From: JAZOTK01 sp045534775
Lineage (GTDB): Bacteria; Bacillota; Clostridia; RUG12999
Length of the DNA stretch: 64,000 bases
Direction: 5' to 3'
Assembly (NCBI GenBank): GCA_045534775.1
Contig: JAZSKI010000008.1
Location: forward strand, 1 to 64,000
The notes beneath the pieces were generated by a model that made no database searches, was not told the origin of the DNA, and saw only the letters and a list, made by a program, of their open reading frames with translations. Position numbers and translations under genes: made by a program. Shown in pieces: positions 16,412 through 25,051 of this stretch. Numbering within the stretch: position 1 is the stretch's first letter; every line of letters begins with the position of its first letter.

Positions 16412-18685
16412 ATGACGAAAATTAAAATTACAGAACTTGCAAAACAAGTTGGAATGACGGGGAAAGCTTTACTTGAAATACTTAAAGAAAAGGGTATAGA
16501 GAAAAAATCCAGCACCAGCAGTCTTGATGAAAATGAATTAAACTTAGCCTTTGAGATTCTGACTCAGATGTATGATGACGGAACGCCCGTAGATACCACG
16601 CATCCGAAAAAAGAAGAAAAGAAAAAACCTGAGAAGAAAACCGCTAAAAAAGAAAAAACGGCTGAAAAAGAAGAAGCTAAACCTGCGGAGGAGAAAGAAC
16701 AGGAACCGGCTTCCGAAATCCAAGAAGGAAAACGCTCCCGCTATGTAGACACAAGGGCGAATGCGGTGGATTTACAGAAATTTGAGGAGGAAAGCCGTCT
16801 CCAGGATATTTTGCCTGAGGTAGATGACAAAACCTCCAAAAAACAGAAGATTAAAAAAGGCGGTGGCAAAAACCGCAAGGAACAGCACGAAAATATAGAT
16901 AAAATTCAGAAGGAAAAGAAAGAGAAAAAAGAAGAAATAAAAGTACTTATTCCTGATGAAATCACCGTAGGCGAGCTGGCTGAAAGACTATCCAAGCCCG
17001 CAACGGAAATCATTAAACGTCTGATGCTTCTCGGTACTATGGCAACCATAAATGATGTGCTGGAGTTCGATATGGCAACTCTGGTAGCAGAAGATATGGG
17101 TGCAGTCGTTGAAAGAGAAATAATCATAACCGATGAGGATATTCTCTTTAATGATGTTCCCGATAATGAAGAAGATTTAGTGCCGCGTCCTCCCGTTGTA
17201 GTTGTAATGGGACACGTTGACCACGGTAAAACCTCACTTCTTGACTCTATCAGAAAAACTAACGTAACCACAACGGAAGCAGGCGGTATTACACAGCATA
17301 TCGGTGCTTACAGCGTTCATATTCAGGACAGACCCATCACCTTCCTTGATACCCCCGGTCACGAAGCCTTTACGGCAATGCGACTCAGAGGTGCACAGGT
17401 GACGGATATTGCCATTATTGTAGTAGCGGCAGATGACGGTATTATGCCTCAGACTGTAGAAGCTATTAACCACGCTAAGGCGGCAGGGGTTACAATAATT
17501 GTAGCTATAAATAAAATTGACCGTCAGGCGGCTAATGTGGAAAGAGTAAAACAGGAGCTTACCGAATATGACCTTCTCCCCGAGGATTGGGGCGGTGAAA
17601 CTATATGTGTTCCCGTATCCGCACTTACAGGAGAGGGTATCGAGAACCTGCTGGAAATGGTATTGCTGGTTGCTGATATGAAAGAGCTTAAGGCTAATCC
17701 CAACAGAAAAGCAAAGGGTACTATAGTAGAATCCCGTCTGGACAAGGCAAAGGGTACTGTTGCGACGGTGCTTGTACAAAACGGTACACTTAAGGTTGGT
17801 GACCTTATTGTAGCAGGAACCTGTATGGGCAAAATCCGAGCAATGACCGACTACAGAGGCAAAAAAGCAACCGAAGCAGGCCCTTCCACGGCAGTGGAAA
17901 TCTTAGGTCTTTCTGATGTACCCGAAGGCGGCGATCTCTTTTATTGTGTTGAAAATGAAAGAATGGCTAAAAATGTTGTTGAAGCCAGAAAATTCAAGAT
18001 TAAAGATGAAATGCAAAATGCCAGGAAGCCTGTATCTCTTGATGACCTGTTCAGTCAGATTAATGCAGGTGATGTAAAAGACCTGAACATTATTGTAAAA
18101 GCCGATGTTCAAGGCTCGGTTGAAGCGGTTAAACAGTCGCTGCTCAAGCTTTCCAATGATGAGGTTCGTGTAAATATTATCCACGGCGGCGTAGGTGCTG
18201 TAAATGAATCTGATGTTATGCTGGCAGATGCCTCAAACGCAATTATCGTAGGCTTTAATGTGCGTCCTACACCCGGTGCGGCGGATTCTGCCCACGATAA
18301 ACAGGTTGACGTTCGTCTGTACAGAATTATTTATCAGGCTATAGAAGAAATAGAAGCGGCTATGAAGGGTATGCTCGCACCTCAGTTTAAAGAGGTTGTA
18401 ACAGGTCACGCAGAGGCACGTCAGCTCTTCAAGGTGTCGGGAGTTGGAACTATAGCAGGCTGTCACGTTACTGACGGTAAAATCGCCAGAAACAGCGGCG
18501 TTCGTATTGTTCGTGACGGTATAGTTGTGCACGAAGGCGTGCTGTCATCTCTCAAACGATTTAAAGACGATGCAAAAGAGGTTGCAGAAGGCTTTGAATG
18601 TGGTATGAGCTTTGAAAAGTTCAACGATTTAAAGGAAGGCGATATAATAGAAGCCTTTGTGATGGAAGAAATAGAAAGGACTTGA
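16412..18685 (+). CDS. infB: Translation initiation factor IF-2
   Basis: IF-2 is the GTPase that brings initiator tRNA to the ribosome. The 757-residue protein has an N-terminal IF2N helix-turn domain ([20 protein letters not shown]), a long Lys/Glu-rich linker (about 65-175), a second IF2N domain, then the G domain with [20 protein letters not shown] and NKID. Beta-barrel and C-terminal fMet-tRNA-binding domains follow. ATG 16412 has GGAGG 9 nt upstream and is preferred over an in-frame TTG at 16388. Confidence 0.97.
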   Translation: MTKIKITELAKQVGMTGKALLEILKEKGIEKKSSTSSLDENELNLAFEILTQMYDDGTPVDTTHPKKEEKKKPEKKTAKKEKTAEKEEAKPAEEKEQEPASEIQEGKRSRYVDTRANAVDLQKFEEESRLQDILPEVDDKTSKKQKIKKGGGKNRKEQHENIDKIQKEKKEKKEEIKVLIPDEITVGELAERLSKPATEIIKRLMLLGTMATINDVLEFDMATLVAEDMGAVVEREIIITDEDILFNDVPDNEEDLVPRPPVVVVMGHVDHGKTSLLDSIRKTNVTTTEAGGITQHIGAYSVHIQDRPITFLDTPGHEAFTAMRLRGAQVTDIAIIVVAADDGIMPQTVEAINHAKAAGVTIIVAINKIDRQAANVERVKQELTEYDLLPEDWGGETICVPVSALTGEGIENLLEMVLLVADMKELKANPNRKAKGTIVESRLDKAKGTVATVLVQNGTLKVGDLIVAGTCMGKIRAMTDYRGKKATEAGPSTAVEILGLSDVPEGGDLFYCVENERMAKNVVEARKFKIKDEMQNARKPVSLDDLFSQINAGDVKDLNIIVKADVQGSVEAVKQSLLKLSNDEVRVNIIHGGVGAVNESDVMLADASNAIIVGFNVRPTPGAADSAHDKQVDVRLYRIIYQAIEEIEAAMKGMLAPQFKEVVTGHAEARQLFKVSGVGTIAGCHVTDGKIARNSGVRIVRDGIVVHEGVLSSLKRFKDDAKEVAEGFECGMSFEKFNDLKEGDIIEAFVMEEIERT

Positions 18686-18689
18686 TGAT

Positions 18690-19049
18690 ATGGGATTTGA
18701 TAGAATTGATCGAGTATCAGAGGAAATAAAACGCGAGCTGGCGGGAATTATCCGCGAGCTTAAGGACCCGCGTATATGTGAGCTTATATCTGTCATAGCT
18801 GTAAATGTGACTAAAGACTTTAAATTTGCCAAAGCCTATATAAGTGTTATGGGAAGTGAAGAAGAAAAGAAAAATTCCATTGCGGGACTTAACAGCGCGG
18901 CAGGATTTATACGCCGTGAGGTAGGTCAGAGAGTGCAGCTCAGATATACCCCTCAGTTTACCTTTGTCCTTGATAATTCCATTGAATACGGTGCCCATAT
19001 ATCAAAGGTATTAACTGATTTGGATAATAAAACAGAAGCAAAGGAGTAA
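18690..19049 (+). CDS. rbfA: 30S ribosome-binding factor RbfA
   Basis: RbfA is a KH-fold cold-shock factor that assists 16S rRNA processing and 30S maturation. The 119-residue protein begins with RIDRVSEEIKRELAGII and contains LKDPRICELISVIAVNVTKD and YTPQFTFVLDNSIEYG, all diagnostic. It follows infB by four bases and precedes nrnA by three, the standard operon order. Confidence 0.96.
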   Translation: MGFDRIDRVSEEIKRELAGIIRELKDPRICELISVIAVNVTKDFKFAKAYISVMGSEEEKKNSIAGLNSAAGFIRREVGQRVQLRYTPQFTFVLDNSIEYGAHISKVLTDLDNKTEAKE

Positions 19050-19052
19050 ACC

Positions 19053-19985
19053 ATGCTTACAAAAATTGCAGAGGTGCTTAAAGGCGTTAAAAGCGTAAAT
19101 ATAGTGACTCACGTCAATCCTGACGGCGATGCCATAGGAAGCAGCTTCGGACTCAAATTTATCCTTGAAAAATGCGGAATTTCTGCGGAAGTGGTGCTGG
19201 GAGCACCACTTCACGCGGAATATAAGTTTACGGGCTATAAACCTATAACTCCTCAGGAAGCAAAGCCTGCCGATGCCGCTGTCGGAGTAGATTTCGGGGA
19301 GGTATCAAGGACAGATTGCCGCGAAATATTTGAAAAGGCTCCCATTAAAATTATTATCGACCACCATATAGTAAAACAGGAAACAGGCGACCTTTTCTTC
19401 AGCAACCCCAAAGCGGCGGCGTGCTGTGAAAACATCTTTCTTCTGGGAAAGAAGCTGGGAGTGGAAACAGACAGTAATATTGCCGCGGCACTTTATATGG
19501 GTATAATGACCGATACGGGAGGGTGCAGATACGGTTCAACCACCAAAGATACTCATTTGATTTTATCGGAGCTTATAGATTTGGTTGACCACGCCTATAT
19601 TAACCGTATGACACTTGAGCTTATCAGCAGAGCTAAATTTGAAGCTCGTAAAAAGCTGTTTCCTGAAATGGAAAGCTACTGCGGCGGAAAGGTCAATGTA
19701 TTTACTGCGGATTTAAGCTACGAGGACGAGGAAGCATTGAACGGACTGGTTAATATCGCCGTTAACCTGGAAGGGGCAATATGCGGCGTTACCTTTAAAC
19801 AACGAGACGAAAATACCGTTAAGGTAAGCCTTCGGACAGTAGGAGACTTTAACGGTGCGGAAATATGCGCCGCCTTCGGAGGCGGTGGGCATTTTAATGC
19901 ATCGGGCTGTACAATTAACTTGCCGCTCAGCGAAGCAAAGGAACAGTTTATAAAATATTTATTGCAAAGGATAGAAGAATTTTGA
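19053..19985 (+). CDS. nrnA: DHH/DHHA1 phosphoesterase, NrnA-like (oligoribonuclease / pAp phosphatase)
   Basis: The 310-residue protein has the DHH-family metal motifs: THVNPDGDAIGSS (21-33), VDFGEV, DHHIV and a GIMTDTGGCRYGST segment. It ends with a DHHA1 domain carrying the GGGHFNASG substrate loop (about 275-283). NrnA degrades short oligonucleotides and, in B. subtilis, dephosphorylates pAp. It lies between rbfA and truB, as in many Firmicutes, and its stop overlaps the truB start by four bases. Confidence 0.93.
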   Translation: MLTKIAEVLKGVKSVNIVTHVNPDGDAIGSSFGLKFILEKCGISAEVVLGAPLHAEYKFTGYKPITPQEAKPADAAVGVDFGEVSRTDCREIFEKAPIKIIIDHHIVKQETGDLFFSNPKAAACCENIFLLGKKLGVETDSNIAAALYMGIMTDTGGCRYGSTTKDTHLILSELIDLVDHAYINRMTLELISRAKFEARKKLFPEMESYCGGKVNVFTADLSYEDEEALNGLVNIAVNLEGAICGVTFKQRDENTVKVSLRTVGDFNGAEICAAFGGGGHFNASGCTINLPLSEAKEQFIKYLLQRIEEF

Positions 19986-20848
19986 ACGGAATTGTAAATA
20001 TATATAAGCCTCGCGGAATAACATCCTTTAAAGTGGTGGCACAGGTACGCCGTATTCTCGGAATAAAAAAGGTCGGACATACGGGAACCTTAGACCCCGA
20101 GGCGGAAGGAGTTTTGCCTGTTTGCGTAGGGAACGCAACCAAAGCCGCGGGACTTCTGACGGCGGCAGATAAAAAATATCACGCCGTAATACGGCTTGGT
20201 GTCGTAACAGATACCCAGGATATGCAGGGGAAGTGTCTGGAGGAAAACCCCGTTAATGTAACCGAAGAAGAGTTTTTGACTGCGGTTAAAGGCTTTGAAG
20301 GAGAAATTGTGCAGCTCCCTCCTATGTATTCGGCTCTTAAGGTTGACGGGAAAAAACTGTGCGACCTGGCGAGGAAGGGTATAGAGGTTGAACGCAAGCC
20401 CAGAAATATCTGTATTTACAGCATTAAGGTATCGGACTTTGACGGTATAAGAGCAACCCTTGATGTAAGCTGTTCAAAGGGCACTTATATCAGAACACTA
20501 TGCCACGATATAGGTCAGAAATTAGGATGCGGGGCGGCCATGGAATCCCTTGTCCGTACGGCAAGCGGCGATTTTGACGTAGCTTTAAGCGTAGCCTTGG
20601 AGGAATTTGAGAAAGATCCTGAAAAATATATAACTCCTGTTGACTGCCTGTTCAGAGAATATCCGAAGCTTATAGCAAGAGGAGAAACAGAAAAAAGAAT
20701 ACGCAACGGAGTTGCTGTAAGTGCGAAGGTGGAAGAAGGACAGCTTTATTGCGTATATGGCTCGGACGGTGACTTTTTATGTTTATCCGTTGGCGTGAAC
20801 GAAAAAGAACCTAAGCTTAAACTGCATACGGCATTCTGGGACAGATAA
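19982..20848 (+). CDS. truB: tRNA pseudouridine(55) synthase
   Basis: TruB converts U55 in the T-loop of tRNAs to pseudouridine. The 288-residue protein has GIVNIYKPRGITS at the N-terminus, the catalytic motif GHTGTLDPEAEGVLPVCVG (aspartate near residue 38) and YSALKVDGKKL, with a C-terminal PUA-like region. Translation starts at TTG 19982, inside the end of nrnA, with AAAGGA 10 nt before it. ribF, which often follows truB, is absent; chromate-transporter genes follow instead. Confidence 0.95.
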   Translation: MNGIVNIYKPRGITSFKVVAQVRRILGIKKVGHTGTLDPEAEGVLPVCVGNATKAAGLLTAADKKYHAVIRLGVVTDTQDMQGKCLEENPVNVTEEEFLTAVKGFEGEIVQLPPMYSALKVDGKKLCDLARKGIEVERKPRNICIYSIKVSDFDGIRATLDVSCSKGTYIRTLCHDIGQKLGCGAAMESLVRTASGDFDVALSVALEEFEKDPEKYITPVDCLFREYPKLIARGETEKRIRNGVAVSAKVEEGQLYCVYGSDGDFLCLSVGVNEKEPKLKLHTAFWDR

Positions 20849-20864
20849 GGAAAGGAAATGCAAC

Positions 20865-21395
20865 ATGAAGGAATATCTGGATTTATTTTTAGCTTTTGCA
20901 CGTATCGGAGGCTGTACCTTCGGCGGCGGTTACGCCATGCTTCCTGTTATGCAAAGAGAATTGGTGGATAACAGAGAATGGGCGTCCAACGAGGAAATAC
21001 TTAATTATTACGCTGTAGGACAATGCACACCGGGAGTTATTGCGGTTAATGTGTCTACCTTTATAGGTTATAAAAGAAAAGGAATACCCGGCGCTATTGC
21101 CGCAACGGCGGGGATGATAGCACCTTCCTTTGTTATAATAATCCTGATTGCACTTTTTTTAAAGAGCTTTGCACATATTCAGGCGGTACAAAATGCTTTT
21201 TGGGGTATCAGAATAGCGGTTTTGGCACTTATAACCTCAACAGTGGTTAAGATGTTTAAAAACTCTGTTAAGAATAAATTGGGATTAGTGATATGCCTTG
21301 CGGCATTTCTGCTGATTGCCCTTTCGGGCATATCACCCGTTTTTGCGGTGATAGCGGCGGCACTTGCAGGCATATTCCTTATGGGAAAAAGGTGA
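20865..21395 (+). CDS. Chromate transporter, half-size ChrA subunit A
   Basis: The 176-residue membrane protein starts with FLAFARIGGCTFGGGYAMLPVMQRELV, the diagnostic N-terminal motif of the CHR family, and contains the QCTPGVIAVNVSTFIGYKRKG motif. Single-domain short-chain CHR proteins occur as adjacent pairs that act together; the partner follows immediately. Members export chromate or related anions, but the natural substrate in gut-type Clostridia is unproven. It lies 16 nt after truB and is probably co-transcribed with the translation operon. Confidence 0.9.
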   Translation: MKEYLDLFLAFARIGGCTFGGGYAMLPVMQRELVDNREWASNEEILNYYAVGQCTPGVIAVNVSTFIGYKRKGIPGAIAATAGMIAPSFVIIILIALFLKSFAHIQAVQNAFWGIRIAVLALITSTVVKMFKNSVKNKLGLVICLAAFLLIALSGISPVFAVIAAALAGIFLMGKR

Positions 21396-21399
21396 GGCT

Positions 21400-21960
21400 A
21401 TGGAATATTTGATTTTATTTGCGGAATTTTTTAAAACAGGTCTTTTCGCCGTAGGCGGAGGACTTGCAACCCTGCCCTTTTTAAATAAAATGGCACAGAC
21501 CTACGATTGGTTTACAGCGGCAGAGCTTGCCGATATGATAGCGGTATCGGAATCAACGCCGGGACCCATCGGAGTAAATATGGCAACCTATGCAGGAGTA
21601 AATGCAGGCGGAACAGCGGGAGCTTTGTGTTCTACTATAGGACTCGTTATGCCATCGGTTATAGTAATACTTATAGTAGCACGAATGCTTAATAAATTTA
21701 ACAACTCGAGGATAGTGCAAAATGCCTTTGCAGGACTTCGCCCTGCGGTGGTGGGTCTTATAGCGGCGGCAGGGCTGGAGCTTATGAAGGTCAGTCTTTT
21801 AAACCTTGAAGCCGCAAAAATTGCGGAGATGTTTAATCTTAAAGCTATAGTTTTATATGCGGCAATTCTTATCCCTGTTATAAAATTCAAAAAATTACAT
21901 CCTATAGTATTTATAGGAATCGGGGCGCTAGCAGGAATAATTTTGGGTTGTTTGGTATAG
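21400..21960 (+). CDS. Chromate transporter, half-size ChrA subunit B
   Basis: This is the second half-size CHR protein (186 residues) with FFKTGLFAVGGGLATLPFLNKM and the SESTPGPIGVNMATYAG motif, followed by hydrophobic helices. The ATG at 21400 has GGTGAG just upstream; an in-frame TTG at 21364 lies inside the preceding gene and is unlikely. It is four bases from the end of subunit A, consistent with a two-gene transporter. Confidence 0.9.
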   Translation: MEYLILFAEFFKTGLFAVGGGLATLPFLNKMAQTYDWFTAAELADMIAVSESTPGPIGVNMATYAGVNAGGTAGALCSTIGLVMPSVIVILIVARMLNKFNNSRIVQNAFAGLRPAVVGLIAAAGLELMKVSLLNLEAAKIAEMFNLKAIVLYAAILIPVIKFKKLHPIVFIGIGALAGIILGCLV

Positions 21961-21975
21961 AGAGTGGTGATTTTA

Positions 21976-23820
21976 ATGAAAAATTCGTTATTGATGAAGG
22001 TACAAAAGGCGTCGCGTTATACGGGCGGAGAGTTGAACAGCGTGGTAAAAACCGCTGATATTCCCGTTAGATTTGCCTTTTGCTTTCCTGATGTATACGA
22101 GGTGGGAATGTCCCATCTGGGAATGAAAATATTGTATCATCTGCTTAACGAGAGGGAAGATACCTGGGTAGAACGTGTATTTACTCCCTGGCCCGATATG
22201 GAAGAGGTAATGCGAGAAGAAAAAAAACCTCTTTGCGGTCTTGAAAGCGGTGACCCTATAAAGAATTCCGGATTTGTAGGCTTTACCCTTCAATATGAGA
22301 TGAGCTATACAAATATTTTAAATATGCTTGACCTTGCCGAAATACCCCTTTTGTCAAAGGACAGAGGAGAGAATATGCCCTTTGTATGCGCAGGAGGTCC
22401 TTGTGCCTATAACCCGGAGCCTTTAGCGGATTTTATGGATTTTTACCTGATAGGCGAGGGAGAGGAAATCTGGCAGGAGGTCATAGATGAATATGTAATC
22501 TGGAAAAATGCGGGCGAAAAAAGAACGGATTTCCTGAAACGTATTTCAAAAATCAAAGGAATCTACGTCCCTGCATTTTATGATGTGGAATATAATGAAG
22601 ACGGTACGGTGAAAAAATATATACCCCTTTACGATTTTGTACCCGAAAAGGTAGAAAAACGTATTATCGAGGATATGGACAAGGTATATTATCCCGATAA
22701 ATTTATAGTACCCTATATGGAGATAATCCACGACAGAATTATGCTGGAGCTGTTCCGCGGCTGTATTCGCGGTTGCCGTTTTTGCCAGGCGGGATTTATT
22801 TACCGTCCTGTTCGTGAACGCAGTGAAGAAAAGCTGGCACAGCTTGCCGATAAGCTGATTAAAAATACAGGCTATGAAGAAATGTCGCTGACCTCACTCA
22901 GCTCAAGCGACTATACCTGCCTGGAGGGATTGACCCTGAAATTACTTGATATGACAAAAGAGAAAAACGTGAACCTGGCGCTTCCGTCTCTCAGGGTAGA
23001 TAATTTCTCCGTAGAGCTGATGGAAAAGGTACAAAGTGTACGCAAAAGTTCTCTTACCTTCGCGCCTGAGGCAGGTACACAGCGTATGCGTGACGTCATA
23101 AATAAAAATGTAACGGAAGAGGATTTGCTTCGCAGTGCGGCAATAGCCTTCGGCGGCGGTTGGACAAGCATTAAGCTTTATTTTATGATAGGTCTGCCGA
23201 CGGAAACCGATGAGGACGTGGCAGGTATCGCACAGCTTGCCGAAAAGGTGGTAAATTGCTATTTTGAAAATACAAATGGCAAGCAACGGGGAAGAGGAAG
23301 AATTACCGTTAGTGTATCTTCTTTTGTACCGAAACCTATGACTCCCTTCCAGTGGGAACGTCAGAACACCATCGCTGAGCTTAAAGAAAAGCAATATTTG
23401 ATTAAAGATAATATTCATTCGAGAATGATAAATTATAATTACCATGAATCCTATGTCAGCGTCCTTGAAGGCGTATTTGCCCGCGGTGACAGAAGACTTT
23501 CAAAGGTAATCTTAAACGCCCATAAATCAGGCTGCAGGTTTGACGGCTGGGACGAATATTTTGATTTTGAAAAATGGATGAAAGCCTTTGAAGAAGCAGG
23601 AATTGACCCCGATTTCTATACGGGCAGGAAAAGAGGCTTTGATGAAGTGTTGCCGTGGGATATTATTAATTGCGGCGTAAGCAAAGCCTTCCTCATTGCC
23701 GAATGTAAAAAAGCCTATGAGGAAACCACTACACCTAATTGCAGAGAAAAGTGCGCAGGCTGCGGTATGGCGGCAAGCTGCGGTGAAGCAAAAGGCGTAA
23801 GGAGGGTACAAAATGACTAA
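21976..23820 (+). CDS. TIGR03960-family B12-binding-domain/radical SAM protein
   Basis: The protein of about 614 residues combines an N-terminal B12-binding-like fold (PVRFAFCFPDVYEVGMSHLGMKIL) with a radical SAM core whose Fe-S motif is CIRGCRFC. A C-terminal CREKCAGCG cysteine cluster follows. It belongs to the TIGR03960 group, which in Firmicutes is encoded beside the TIGR03936 protein, as here; its reaction is unknown. The GTGGTGA at 21964-21970 serves as ribosome site for the ATG at 21976. It overlaps the next gene by 8 nt. Confidence 0.9.
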   Translation: MKNSLLMKVQKASRYTGGELNSVVKTADIPVRFAFCFPDVYEVGMSHLGMKILYHLLNEREDTWVERVFTPWPDMEEVMREEKKPLCGLESGDPIKNSGFVGFTLQYEMSYTNILNMLDLAEIPLLSKDRGENMPFVCAGGPCAYNPEPLADFMDFYLIGEGEEIWQEVIDEYVIWKNAGEKRTDFLKRISKIKGIYVPAFYDVEYNEDGTVKKYIPLYDFVPEKVEKRIIEDMDKVYYPDKFIVPYMEIIHDRIMLELFRGCIRGCRFCQAGFIYRPVRERSEEKLAQLADKLIKNTGYEEMSLTSLSSSDYTCLEGLTLKLLDMTKEKNVNLALPSLRVDNFSVELMEKVQSVRKSSLTFAPEAGTQRMRDVINKNVTEEDLLRSAAIAFGGGWTSIKLYFMIGLPTETDEDVAGIAQLAEKVVNCYFENTNGKQRGRGRITVSVSSFVPKPMTPFQWERQNTIAELKEKQYLIKDNIHSRMINYNYHESYVSVLEGVFARGDRRLSKVILNAHKSGCRFDGWDEYFDFEKWMKAFEEAGIDPDFYTGRKRGFDEVLPWDIINCGVSKAFLIAECKKAYEETTTPNCREKCAGCGMAASCGEAKGVRRVQND

Positions 23821-24478
23821 ATATATTATAAAATTTTCAAAAAGCCCCGCCGTTAAATTTGTATCTCATCTGGATACGGTCAGGGTATTTGCCCGCGCTA
23901 TGAGACGTATGGGCGTGAAATTGAGTCATTCACAGGGTTTTAATCCTCACCCGCTTATGACCTTTGCCCATCCTATGGGTGTGGGCATGTCAAGTAGCTG
24001 TGAATATGTTGAAATATCCCTGGACGAAGATATTTCCTCTGATGATTTGATGACGATGCTGAATGAGAGCCTCCCGGCAGGGTTTAAAGCTGCGGCAGTT
24101 AAGGTTAATACGGAAAAATCACCTTTTAAAGCCTTAACCTATGCGGAATACAGTGTTATAATCAAAGGTAAGAATTCTGCTTCTGTTACGGAGTTGATGG
24201 ACCGGCCACAGATACTTATGGATAAGAAAACGAAAAGCGGAATTAAAGAAACGGATATCAAGCCTATGATACACACCGTTGAGGAAACAGCAAAAGAGGA
24301 AGAAGAAACCGAGCTTCGTGCCATACTTAAATGCGGAGGAGAAAACTTAAAACCGGAGCTTATGCTGGCGGCGGCAGAGAAATATATCGGAATAACTATG
24401 GAAGATTATATAATTCACCGTACAGGACTGATGGATGAAAGCTTAAATCCGTTGGTATACTTTGGGCAAAACATATAA
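23813..24478 (+). CDS. TIGR03936-family radical-SAM-associated protein (DUF2344)
   Basis: The 221-residue protein begins KYIIKFSKSPAVKFVSHLDTVRVFARAMRR and contains SQGFNPHPLMTFAHPMGVGMSS, the signature of DUF2344. This domain occurs next to, or fused with, the radical SAM partner just upstream. Function is unknown; RNA or tRNA modification has been suggested by neighbourhood with ribosomal genes. In many genomes rng and rplU follow, but here rpmB comes next after an intergenic promoter. Confidence 0.88.
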   Translation: MTKYIIKFSKSPAVKFVSHLDTVRVFARAMRRMGVKLSHSQGFNPHPLMTFAHPMGVGMSSSCEYVEISLDEDISSDDLMTMLNESLPAGFKAAAVKVNTEKSPFKALTYAEYSVIIKGKNSASVTELMDRPQILMDKKTKSGIKETDIKPMIHTVEETAKEEEETELRAILKCGGENLKPELMLAAAEKYIGITMEDYIIHRTGLMDESLNPLVYFGQNI

Positions 24479-24546
24479 AAATGCAACAAAAATGATAATA
24501 AAAATTATTTAAAATGTTGGAAATGATAGATTTTATTAAAAATATC

Positions 24547-24575
24547 TTGCAAATTTATCATTTTTCTGATATAAT
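24547..24575 (+). promoter_or_regulatory. Promoter of rpmB
   Basis: TTGCAA (24547-24552), 17-bp spacer ending in TGA, TATAAT (24570-24575). A leader of about 75 nt precedes the rpmB ribosome site AAGGAGGTG. Confidence 0.7.
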
Positions 24576-24655
24576 ATAATTATTGTGTTGTGACTTTTTG
24601 CAGATAGAGCTTTGCAAAGGGTCTGACTCGTAAAAACTCAAGGAGGTGTCATATC

Positions 24656-24844
24656 ATGGCAAAATGTGAAGTATGTGGAAAAAGCGTTTCTTTCGGCATC
24701 AAAGTCAGCCACTCCCACAGACGTTCAAACCGTACATGGAAACCGAACATCAGAAGCGTACGAGCTATCGTAAACGGAACACCCAAAAAGGTTAATGTAT
24801 GTACACGTTGCTTGCGTTCGGGAAAGGTTCAGCGAGCTGTTTAA
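24656..24844 (+). CDS. rpmB: 50S ribosomal protein L28
   Basis: The 62-residue basic protein has both zinc knuckles (CEVC near residue 4 and CTRC near residue 52), so it is the zinc-binding C+ form. Motifs SHSHRRSNRTWKPN and NVCTRCLRSGKV are diagnostic. AAGGAGGTG lies upstream. It is monocistronic with its own promoter and terminators. In Bacillus rpmB is beside the Asp23-DAK2 genes; here those lie about 10 kb away on the other strand. Confidence 0.97.
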   Translation: MAKCEVCGKSVSFGIKVSHSHRRSNRTWKPNIRSVRAIVNGTPKKVNVCTRCLRSGKVQRAV

Positions 24845-24861
24845 TAAAAACTGAGCATTTG

Positions 24862-24965
24862 GGCAGTCCGCGGACTGCCGGACAGGACGCAAATGAGAAT
24901 GGGCGGATAGGAAAATTCCATCTGTCCTTTTTTATGCTTAAAAGCACCCTTTGGGTGCTTTTAAA
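24862..24965 (+). terminator. Tandem hairpins and terminators after rpmB
   Basis: Three structures follow rpmB. First is a perfect 18-bp palindrome, GGCAGTCCGCGGACTGCC (24862-24879). Second is a stem GGATAG/CTGTCC followed by six T (24905-24933). Third is AAAAGCACCC-TTT-GGGTGCTTTT (24940-24962), a strong terminator. Confidence 0.8.
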
Positions 24966-25010
24966 ATTAGTCAGGTGGTTGAACCGATTAATGCTGCACA
25001 GACATAAAAT

Positions 25011-25051
25011 AACACCCGAAGTCGATATAACTGACTTCGGGTGCTGTTTTT
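25011..25051. terminator. Terminator of the minus-strand zinc-ribbon gene (bidirectional)
   Basis: An 11-bp stem CACCCGAAGTC/GACTTCGGGTG (25013-25023 with 25033-25043) has T-rich sequence on both sides. It lies directly after the stop of the minus-strand gene. Confidence 0.8.

Noticed and set aside
17234..17779. A 181-codon frame opposite infB
   Set aside because: Antisense shadow of the IF-2 G domain with no start signal.
24862..24879. An 18-bp perfect palindrome as an operator
   Set aside because: It lies downstream of rpmB together with terminators and is better explained as part of the transcript end.
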